Shown here piece after piece: positions 51,101 to 58,257 of a stretch of DNA of 64,000 bases. Source of the DNA: Archilochus colubris (taxonomy: Eukaryota; Chordata; Aves; Apodiformes; Trochilidae); contig CM041086.1 of assembly GCA_023079485.1 (NCBI GenBank), positions 18,856,401-18,920,400 on the forward strand, in the 5' to 3' direction. Under the pieces are notes generated by a model. It was given only the letters and a program-made list of their open reading frames with translations. It made no database searches and had not been told where the DNA came from. A program made the translations under genes and the position numbers. Numbering within the stretch: position 1 is the stretch's first letter; the number at the start of each line of letters is the position of its first letter.

Positions 51101-51692
51101 TTTTTTGCCCAAAATCCCCATTTTTCCACAGATTTTACCTCAGATTTCCCCCAAATTTCCGCAGTTCCCACCCAAATTTCCCCAATTTCCCCTAAAATTC
51201 CCCAATTTCCCCCAAAATCCCCCTTTTCCTCAAAAATCACCATTTTCCCCATTTTCCCCCTTTTTGCCCAAAATCCCCGTTTTTCCACCAATTTTACCTC
51301 AAATTTCCCCCAAAATTCCCCAATTTCCCTCAAAATTCCCCAAAATCCCCATTTTTCCCCCCAAACCCCCCCATTTCCCCCCTTTTTTCCCCAAACTCCC
51401 CATTTCCCCCGATTTCCCCCCAAACTCCCCCTCCCCCTCCCCCCAAACCCCGCATTTTCCCACGCTGTGACGTCATTTCCTCCTCAAATTTCCCAATTCC
51501 CAAACCCCCCCAAAACCTCGGATTTCCCCCAAAATCCCCCCCCGCGACCTTTCCCCCACTTCCCCTCCCCACACACCCCGTGCCTCAGTTTCCCCTCCCC
51601 CCTCTCCCCGGCGGCCATTTTGGAAAGGGGGGGAGGGGGGGGGGGGGTGTTTACTTGGGTTGTGGGGGAGGGGCGGGCGCCTGCAGCTCCAT
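39110..51692 (-). CDS. NDRG2: NDRG2-like gene (10 coding exons visible, 3' end missing)
   Basis: NDRG proteins are alpha/beta-hydrolase-fold proteins lacking a working catalytic triad; NDRG2 is a cytoplasmic stress- and differentiation-responsive protein. The exons, read in order on the minus strand, are 51692-51655, 48688-48583, 48488-48368, 46830-46768, 46672-46612, 44481-44395, 42518-42462, 41685-41591, 39277-39239 and 39161-39110. All internal borders obey GT/AG, and phases match from the second exon on. The translation follows the NDRG fold from VETPYGS to CPVLLVVGD. The first exon ends in phase 2 while the next needs phase 0, so one small exon is still unfound between 48700 and 51640. 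Exons for the last third lie in the gap. NDRG2 is preferred over NDRG1, 3 and 4 because of the MELQ start and the nearby PNP (both on human 14q11.2). Confidence 0.9.
39239..39277 (-). CDS. NDRG2: NDRG2 exon ([10 protein letters not shown])
   Basis: 39 bases; acceptor GGTTCCAG, donor GTGAGT. Joined to the previous exon it reads [15 protein letters not shown]-x-D-L-x-x-E-R is the NDRG landmark before the sixth strand. Confidence 0.88.
39285..39333 (-). repeat. Inverted (ACCAGTA) minisatellite patch
   Basis: GGACCAGTAAGGACCAGTAT repeats: the reverse complement of the TACTGGT core found at 38121-39105, placed on the other side of two NDRG2 exons. Confidence 0.8.
39334..41588 (-). repeat. (CCCAGTCCCTC)n minisatellite, G-rich on the coding strand
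   Basis: Fills the NDRG2 intron between exons 41591 and 39277 with 11-base-type units CCCAGTCCCTC / CCCAGTTCCTC and deletion variants. The minus (transcribed-RNA-like) strand reads GGGAGGGACTGGGAGGG and should form G-quadruplexes. The long W/G/T/R open frames are repeat artefacts. Confidence 0.95.
41591..41685 (-). CDS. NDRG2: NDRG2 exon (cap domain, diverged)
   Basis: 95 bases; acceptor GACTTCCGCAG, donor GTGAGG. Reads [20 protein letters not shown], then [12 protein letters not shown]. It keeps EEL, the basic helix and the W-x-x-Y end, but is shortened, with Ala/Pro/Gly-rich replacement in the middle. This is likely GC-driven divergence. Confidence 0.88.
41697..42455 (+). repeat. (ACCCGGAAGTG)n ETS-like minisatellite
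   Basis: An irregular array of 10-11 base units with at least 20 copies of CCGGAAGT, filling the intron between exons 42462 and 41685. It is interspersed with longer units containing 'ccctaggagctttagatgac'. Confidence 0.93.
42462..42518 (-). CDS. NDRG2: NDRG2 exon ([11 protein letters not shown])
   Basis: 57 bases; acceptor CCCCCGCAG, donor GTCACT. Reads [19 protein letters not shown], which aligns with the NDRG cap-domain start. The donor itself reads into the ETS-like minisatellite. Confidence 0.92.
42525..44380 (-). repeat. (CCCCATAAGTGACCCCCAAG)n array, part 1
   Basis: Intron between exons 44395 and 42518. Units with AAGTGACCCCC, AAGTGCCCC and CAGCCCCACAACTGCCCCAT form longer irregular higher-order repeats. 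The minus strand is strongly G-rich. The G/W/L open frames up to 388 codons are translated repeat. Confidence 0.95.
44395..44481 (-). CDS. NDRG2: NDRG2 exon ([10 protein letters not shown])
   Basis: 87 bases; acceptor TCCCCCCAG, donor GTACCG. Reads [20 protein letters not shown], then GWVDWAAQK, the most conserved NDRG signature. Confidence 0.95.
44490..46605 (-). repeat. (CCCCATAAGTGACCCCCAAG)n array, part 2
   Basis: The same repeat family on the other side of exon 44395-44481, filling the intron to 46612. Here units with 'gggacccccaagtgac' and 'gaccccatgg' types dominate. Minus strand G-rich. Confidence 0.95.
46612..46672 (-). CDS. NDRG2: NDRG2 exon (nucleophile-elbow equivalent)
   Basis: 61 bases; donor GTGAGT. 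Reads [20 protein letters not shown]. The G-x-G-x-G elbow carries Val where hydrolases have the catalytic Ser, as in all NDRG proteins. Confidence 0.92.
46768..46830 (-). CDS. NDRG2: NDRG2 exon (YPSLEQLAE)
   Basis: 63 bases between acceptor GATGACCCCAG and donor GTGAGT. Reads [20 protein letters not shown], the NDRG helix before the nucleophile elbow. Confidence 0.93.
46840..48300 (+). repeat. (GGGGTCAA)n minisatellite
   Basis: Units GGGGTCAATGGGGTCAAGGA with an internal block of roughly 330 bases repeated (47620-47950 and 47940-48250 closely alike). It fills the intron between exons 48368 and 46830. Here the plus strand is the G-rich one, opposite to most other NDRG2 introns. Confidence 0.95.
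48368..48488 (-). CDS. NDRG2: NDRG2 exon (oxyanion-region helix)
   Basis: 121 bases; acceptor ATCTCCCAG, donor GTGGGT. Reads [20 protein letters not shown], then [20 protein letters not shown], a close match to the NDRG core including D-x-P-G-M-E-E-G-A. Confidence 0.93.
48583..48688 (-). CDS. NDRG2: NDRG2 exon (ETPYGS)
   Basis: 106 bases; acceptor CCACCGCTAG, donor GTGAGT. Reads [20 protein letters not shown], then [15 protein letters not shown]. This is the conserved NDRG entry strand with the P-x-x-x-T-x-x-D-V-G loop. The most frequent His before D-V-G is Pro here. Confidence 0.9.
48950..51440 (-). repeat. About 160-bp tandem repeat with E2F-like core
   Basis: From about 49300 a unit of 140-180 bases recurs about 13 times; 'ttttacctcagattt' or a close variant marks each copy. 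Each unit contains runs of AATTTCCCCC, and many contain TTTTTCCCGCCAAAAA. Before 49300 the composition is similar but irregular. It lies in the first NDRG2 intron. The 768-codon open frame across it is translated repeat. Confidence 0.93.
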
Positions 51693-51895
51693 GACCTGAA
51701 GCGGGGGAGGGGCAAAGAGGTCAAGGTCAAGGCGCCGATTTTGCCCTTTTTCCACCCAAAAAAAAGCGCGGGAAAACGCTCCGCGAGCGCGGGGCGCCGC
51801 CACCTTCAGCCGCCTTTGAGACCGCGGGACGCCCCCCCCCCCGGCCACGCCCCCTCCTTGCCACGCCCCTTCACCAGTTAACCGGTTAATTAACC
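51560..51895 (-). promoter_or_regulatory. Probable NDRG2 promoter / CpG island
   Basis: A CpG-rich stretch around and upstream of the start codon at 51692. On the minus strand it has two GGGGCGTGGC boxes (about 51845-51870), CGCGCTCGCGGAGC and an E2F-type TTTTCCCGCGC (about 51768-51778). A perfect TTAACCGGTTAA palindrome lies at 51878-51889. No TATA box at a suitable distance. The transcription start is not defined. Confidence 0.55.
51655..51692 (-). CDS. NDRG2: NDRG2 first coding exon
   Basis: ATG at 51692-51690 opens [12 protein letters not shown], followed by donor GTAAAC. The start M-(A)-E-L-Q and acidic/proline character fit the N-terminus of NDRG2. It ends with two bases of a codon (phase 2). 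It is followed toward the 3' side by a CG-rich and then minisatellite-filled intron. Confidence 0.65.
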
Positions 51896-52500
51896 ACAGG
51901 GGGGGGGAAGGGGGGAGTTGATTAATTAATGAGGGGGCGGGAATCGAGTGGATTATTAATTAATGGGCGGGAATTAATAAAGAGCGATTAATTAATTAAT
52001 AGAATTATTATTAATAATTAATAGTTAATGGAATGCTTAATAATAAATAGCAATTAATTAATGGAATCGTTAGCAATTAATTAATAATTATTAATTGTTA
52101 ATGAGTGAATTATTTAATTAATGTTCATTAATCTGTAAAATAAACGGAAAAAAGCTTAATTAATCTTAATTAATTTCTTAATAGTGGTAATTAATAAATG
52201 AAGATTAATTGATAAAGTAAGAATAATAATAATTAACTGTAATTCATTGCAACTGTAATTAATTAAACTGTAATTAAAAAGGGAAAAAATCGGGGAAAAA
52301 ACCTTAAAAATCGGAGTTTGAAATTAAAATTAAAATTGGAATTAAAATTAAAAATGAAATAAAAAAATAAAATTAAAATTGAAATTAAAAATAAAATTAA
52401 AAATAAAAATAAAATTAAAATAAAAAAATAGAAATAGAAATAAAATTAAAATTGAAAAGGAATTAAATTTCGATGAAATTCAATTAAATTTAATTAATTG
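51896..52500. repeat. TTAATTAA-rich low-complexity DNA
   Basis: Dominated by TTAATTAAT units and A/T homopolymer variants. The transition from GC-rich promoter to almost pure A/T occurs within about 100 bases. Confidence 0.9.
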
Positions 52501-55000
52501 TTTTTATTTTTATTCTAATTTTAATTTTAATTTCAATTTCGAATTTAATTCTAATTCTATTTTTATTTTTAATTTTAATTTCAATTTCGATTTCACTTCT
52601 AATTTTAATTTTCATTCTAATCCTATTTTGAATTCTAATTTCGATTTTCATTTTAATTCTAATTCTAATTCTAATTTCAATTTTAATTCTATTTTTAATT
52701 GTAATTTCGATTTTAATTTTAATTCTAATTCTAATTTTAATTTTAATTTTAATTGTAATTCCAACTTCAATTTTAATTCTAATTCTATTTTCGATTTTAA
52801 TTCTAATTTTAATTCCAATTCTAATTTTAATTCTAATTCTAACTAATTTTAATTTCAATTTTAATTTCAATTTCCATTTTAATTCTAATTCTATTTTTAT
52901 TTTTAATTTTAATTTCAATTTCGATTTTACTTCTAATTTTAATTTTAATTCTAATCCTATTTTGAATTCTAATTTCGATTTTCATTTTAATTCTAATTCT
53001 AATTCTAATTTCAATTTTAATTCTATTTTTAATTGTAATTTCGATTTTAATTTTAATGTTAATTCTAATTCTAATTTTAATTGAAATTCCAACTTCAATT
53101 TTAATTCTATTTTCGATTTTAATTCTAATTTTAATTCTAATTCTAATTTTAATTCTAATTCTAACTAATTTAAATTTCAATTTTCATTTCAATTTCAATT
53201 TTACTTCTATTTTTAATTGTAATTCTAATCCTACTTTGAATTCTAACTTTAATTCTATTTTCTATTTTAATTTTAATTGTAGTTCTAACTTCAATTTAAA
53301 TTTTAATTCGAACTTTATTTTCATTTTCAATTTTAATTTTAACTTGAATTTTAATTTTAATTCTAATTTTAATTCTATTTTCCATTTTCATTTCAATTTT
53401 AATTTTAACTTCAATTTTTATTTTAATTCTAATTTTAATTCTAACTTTAATTTTCATTTTAATTCTAATTCTAACTCGAATTTTAATTTCAATTTTAATT
53501 CTATTTTTAATTTTAATTCTAATCCTATTTTTAATTCTAATTTTAATTTTCATTTTAATTCTAATTTTAATTAAAATTCTAATTTTAATTCTAATTCTAA
53601 TTCTAATTTTAATTTCAATTTTAATTCTATTTTTAATTTTAATTCTAATCCTATTTTTAATTCTAATTTCGATTTTCATTTTAATTCTAATATTATTTTA
53701 ATTCTAATTTAAATTCTATTTTCTATTTTAATTTTAATTGTAGTTCTAACTTCAATTTTAATTTGAATTCGAACTTTATTTTCATTTTCAATTTTAATTT
53801 TAAGTCTAATTTTAATTCTAATTTTAATTCTATTTTCCATTTTCATTTCAATTTTAATTTTAACTTCAATTTTTATTTTAATTCTAATTTTAATTCTAAC
53901 TTTAATTTTCATTTTAATTCTAATTCTAACTCTAATTTTAATTTCAATTTTAATTCCATTTTTAATTTTAATTCTAATCCTATTTTTAATTCTAATTTCG
54001 ATTTTCATTATAATTTCAATTTTAATTTTAATGTCAAGTTTAATTTTAATTCTAACTTTAATTTCAATTTCAATTTTAATTTCAATATCGATTTTAATTC
54101 TATTTTTAATTTTAATTCTAATCCTATTTTGAATTCTAATTTTAATTTTCATTTTAATTCTAATTTTAATTAAAATTATAATTTTAATTCTAATTCTAAT
54201 TTTAATTTTAATTTTCATTTCAATTTTAATTCTATTTTTAATTTTAATTCTAGTCCTATTTTTGTCATTTCGATTTTCATTTTAATTTCAATTTTAATTT
54301 TAATTTCAAGTTTAATTTTAATTCTAACTTTAATTTTAATTTCAATTTTAATTTCAATTTCGATTTTAATTCTATTTTTAATTTTAATTCTAATCCTATT
54401 TTTAATTCTAATTTTAATTTTAATTCAAATTTTAATTAAAATTTGAATTAAAATTCTAATTTTAATTCTAATTCTAATTCTAATTCTAATTCTAATTCTA
54501 ATTCTAATTCTAATTTTAATTTCAATTTTAATTCTATTTTTAATTTTAATTCTAATCCTATTTTTAATTCTAATTTCGATTTTCATTTTAATTCTAATAT
54601 TATTTTAATTCTAATTTAAATTCTATTTTCTATTTTAATTTTAATTGTAGTTCTAACTTTCAATTTCAATTTCAATTTTAATTTTAACTTCAATTTTAAT
54701 TTTAATTCTAATTCTAATTTCAATTTTAATGCTAATTTTAATTCTAATTTCGATTTTAATTTTAATTCTAATTCTAATTTTAATTTTAATTCTAATTTTA
54801 ATTTTAGTTTTCATTTTAATTTCAATTCTAATTTTATTTTTAATTTTAATTCTAATTTTAATTTTAGTTTTCATTTCAATTTTCATTTTACTTTTAATTT
54901 TAACTTCCATTTTAATCCTAATTTTTAATCCTAATTTTAATTTCAATTTGAATTCTAATTTTTATTTTTAATTTCAATTTGAACTCTAATTTTTAATGGG
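52501..55000 (+). repeat. (TTTTAATTCTAA)n minisatellite
   Basis: Hexamer-based array of TTTTAA, TTCTAA, TTTCAA and TTTCGA units. Sub-blocks of several hundred bases recur (52540-52850 and 52880-53160; 53320-53560 and 53790-54020). Open frames rich in Ile/Lys/Arg or Asn/Phe are artefacts. Confidence 0.95.
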
Positions 55001-56720
55001 AATTTTATTTCTAATTCTAATTGATTTCTTAATTGAAGAAATTCAATCAATTCAACTTAATTAGCAACTTAATTAATTTAAACACAATTTCAAACGCCTT
55101 TATTTTTATTTAGTATTATTTATTTATTTAGTATTTAGTATTTAGTATTTATTATATTTATTTATTCTTTAGTTATTTTATTTTTTAATTGCCAGTTATT
55201 ATTATTATTTTCCTTATTTATTTCTATTATTTATCATTATTTTATTTCAGTTTTATTTTATTTTTATGATGTTATTTTTACTTTCTTTTTTAATTATTAT
55301 TTCATATTTTTTGTATTTTTTATTTTAATTTTACTTTGTTTTATTTTTATTCCATTTTGTTTTACTTCATCTTATTTTTTAATTATTATTTATTACTTTA
55401 TTTTTTATATTTATTTTTATTTTTTTAATTTTTTTATTTTTATTTTTTTATTTTTTTATTTTATTTTTAATTATATTTTATTTTTATTTTATTTTACTTT
55501 ATTTTTTAATTACTATTTATTATTTTACTTATTTATTTTTATTATTTATTATTTTTATTTTGTTTTATTTTATTTTTATTTTATTTTACTTTATTTCATT
55601 TTTTTTATTTTACTTTATTTTAATTTTTAATTATTATTTATTATTTTATTTTATTAATGTATTTTTATTATTTATTATTTTTATTTTATTTTTATTTTTA
55701 TTTTATTTTTTATTTTATTATTTTTTCTTTTTATTTTATTTTTATTTCTTTTTTTTATTTTATTTTTTAATTATTATTTATGATTGTGTTTATTTTTTAT
55801 TACGTTTATTTTATTTTTATTTTATTTTTTATTTTATTTTTATTATTTTATTTCTATTTTATTATATTTTATTTTATTTTGTTGCATTTCTATTTTATTT
55901 TATTTTTATTTTGATTTATTTTATTTTTATTTTATTTTACTTTATTTCATTTTTTTATTTTACTTTATTTTAATTTTTAATTATTATTTATTATTTTATT
56001 TTATTAATGTATTTTTATTATTTATTATTTTTATTTTTTTTTATTTTATTTTTTATCTTATTATTTTTTATTTTTATTTTATTTTTATTTCTATTTTTTT
56101 ATTTTATTTTTTAATTATTATTTATGATTGTATTTATTTTTTATTATGTTTATTTTATTTTTATTTTTATTTTATTTTTTTATTTTATTTTTATTATTTT
56201 ATTTTTATTATTTTATTTCTATTTTATTATATTTTATTTTATTTTGTTGCATTTCTATTTTGTTTTATTTTTAGTTTAGTTTATTTTTATTTTATTTTAC
56301 TTGGGTTTATTTTTATTTTATTTTATGTTTATTTTTTTAGTTTATTTTTATTTTATTTAATTATTTTAATTTCATTTTGAAATTATTATTTATCATTTTA
56401 TTTATTTTTATCATTAATTATGTTTTTTTTTTATTTTTATTTTCTTTTACATTTTATCTTGTTTTGTTTAATTTTTATTTTATTTATTTTTTTAATTTAA
56501 TTTAATTTAATTTATTTTTATTTTATTTTATTTTATTTTATTTTATTTTATTTTATTTTATTTTATTTTATTTTATTTTTCTTTTACATTTTATCTTGTT
56601 TTGTTTAATTTTTATTTTATTTATTTTATTTTATTTTATTTTCATTTCATTTAATTTTATTTTATTTTTAATTTCTTTTAATTTTTTCCTTTTTATTCCT
56701 CTGAAATTCTCGATTATTTT
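55001..56720 (+). repeat. (TTTTA)n / (TTTATTTT)n low-complexity DNA
   Basis: Nearly pure T/A with T on the plus strand, including a clean (TTTTA) pentamer run at about 56515-56575. A block of about 400 bases (55560-55975) is repeated at 55915-56330. Confidence 0.95.
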
Positions 56721-56823
56721 TTAATTTTTATTCCTTTTCCCTTTCCCCTCCCCCCCCTTTCGCCCCTCCCCCCTCATGAATACTCAATGAGCCTCCGAGC
56801 CTCCTCCACCATTGGGCAGCGAG

Positions 56824-56829
56824 TTTATT
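56824..56829 (-). terminator. Candidate PNP polyadenylation signal
   Basis: AATAAA on the minus strand in the context CTCCAATAAACTCGC, followed by G/T-rich GGTGGAGGAGG. It is the first clear signal downstream of the PNP stop codon and implies a 3' untranslated region of about 1.15 kb made largely of tandem repeats. Confidence 0.5.
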
Positions 56830-56879
56830 GGAGCATTAAAGAAGGGGGGGGAGGGGCTTGGTCCCGAGCGCCATTTTGA

Positions 56880-57515
56880 GGGGAAATCTGAGGTAAAATC
56901 GGTGGAAAAACGGGGATTTTGGGGAAAAAACGGGGGAAATAGGGAAAATGGTGATTTTTGGCGGGAAATTGGGGATTTTGGGGGAAATTGGGGAATTTTG
57001 GGTGGGAATTGGGGAAATTTGGGGGAAATCTGAGGTAAAATCTGTGGAAAAAGGGGGATTTTGGGCAAAAAAGGGAGGAAATGGGGAAAAGGGTGATTTT
57101 TGGCGGGAAAAAGGGGATTTTGGGGGAAATTGGGGGATTTTGGGCAAAATTGGGGAATTTTGGGAAAAATTGGGGAATTTTGGGTGGGAATTGGGGAAAT
57201 TTGGGGGAAATCTGAGGTAAAATCGGTGGAAAAACGGGGATTTGGGCAAAAAAGGGGGGAAATGGGGAAAATGGTGATTTTTGGCGGGAAATTGGGGAAT
57301 TTGGGGGAAATTGGGGAATTTTGGGCAAAATTGGGGAATTTTAGGAGAAATTGTGAAGTTTTGGGTGGGAATTTTGTGGGAATTTGGGGGAAATCTGAGG
57401 TAAAATCTGTGGAAAAACGGGGATTTTGGGGAAAAAAGGGGGGAAATGGGGAAAATGGTGATTTTTGGCGGGAAAAAGGGGATTTTGGGGGAAATTGGGG
57501 GAGTTTTGGGTGGTC
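56880..57515 (+). repeat. E2F-like tandem repeat, inverted copy
   Basis: The same family as 48950-51440 but in opposite orientation: four units with TTTTTGGCGGGAAA, GGTAAAATCGGTGGAAAAAC and GGGGAAATTTGGGG. It lies downstream of the PNP stop codon. Confidence 0.93.
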
Positions 57516-57960
57516 ATGGGGTCAACACGTGAGTAACATGTGATCTACACGTGATCTACATGGGATTTCCGGGGATTTTAAGGCAAAATCTTGGGGTTTT
57601 GGTGAGGTGGGATCAACACGGGATGGACACGAGGTCATCATGTGATCAACACGTGATCAACATGTGATCTACATGCGATTAACATGTGATTAACATGTGA
57701 TTAACACGGGATTTAAGGCAAATCAGGACACGGGGTTAACACGGGATGGCCCGGAGGTCACCCTGGGGTCAACACGTGATTAACACGTGACCTACATGCG
57801 ATTAACATGGGACTTAAGGCAAAACCGTTGGGGGTCACGGGGTCGTCACGTGATCTACATGTGATCTACACGTGATCTACGGGGGGGGTTTTAAGGCCAA
57901 TCACGGCACGGAATCACCACGTGACCCAACACGCGGGGCCGGAGATCACGTGACCCCCCT
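57516..57960 (+). repeat. (CACGTGATCTACATGTGATC)n minisatellite
   Basis: Units of about 12 bases, AACACGTGATCA / TACATGTGATCT, with nine CACGTG palindromes. It directly follows the PNP stop codon on the minus strand, within the presumed 3' untranslated region. Confidence 0.85.
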
Positions 57961-57982
57961 CTTGGCGTGTCCTTAGCGTGTC

Positions 57983-58257
57983 CTAAGCGTGTTCGAGCGT
58001 CGCCAACCGCGGGGCCAAAGCCACCAGGAGGCTCCGGAGGTGCCGGGTCCCGGCTTGGGCGGCGGCCAGGACTTCCTCGTGACCCGTGACGTCACCGCCA
58101 CGCCCCGTGACGTCACCGCCACGCCCCGTGACGTCATGGCCGCCCTCGCTGACGTCATCGGTGACGTCATCGGGGGCGGAGTTGGTGATGAGGGAGAGGC
58201 CCAGGAGGCGAAGGCCGCAGTGCCGGGCGGCCACGGCCTCCTGCACCGTGCTCATCC
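57983..58257 (-). CDS. PNP: PNP last exon with in-frame minisatellite
   Basis: Acceptor CCCTAACAG. After SLITNSAPDD the protein reads VTDDVSEGGH and then three near-identical heptads DVTGRGG/DVTGRGG/DVTGHEE before EEVLAAAQAG and the final helix. Mammalian PNP has a short loop of about a dozen residues at this place, where Asn-243 closes the active site. The insertion is a 21-base unit repeated in frame. The last codons and stop sit in a CTTAGCGTGTC repeat that also occurs in the flanking intron and downstream. Confidence 0.9.

Noticed and set aside
48889..51195. 768-codon open frame rich in Pro, Phe, Ile, Asn
   Set aside because: It is a translation of the 160-bp tandem repeat in an intron. 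Other frames are open too.
52490..54946. Ile/Lys/Arg-rich open frames
   Set aside because: Translation of TTTTAATTC-type simple repeats.
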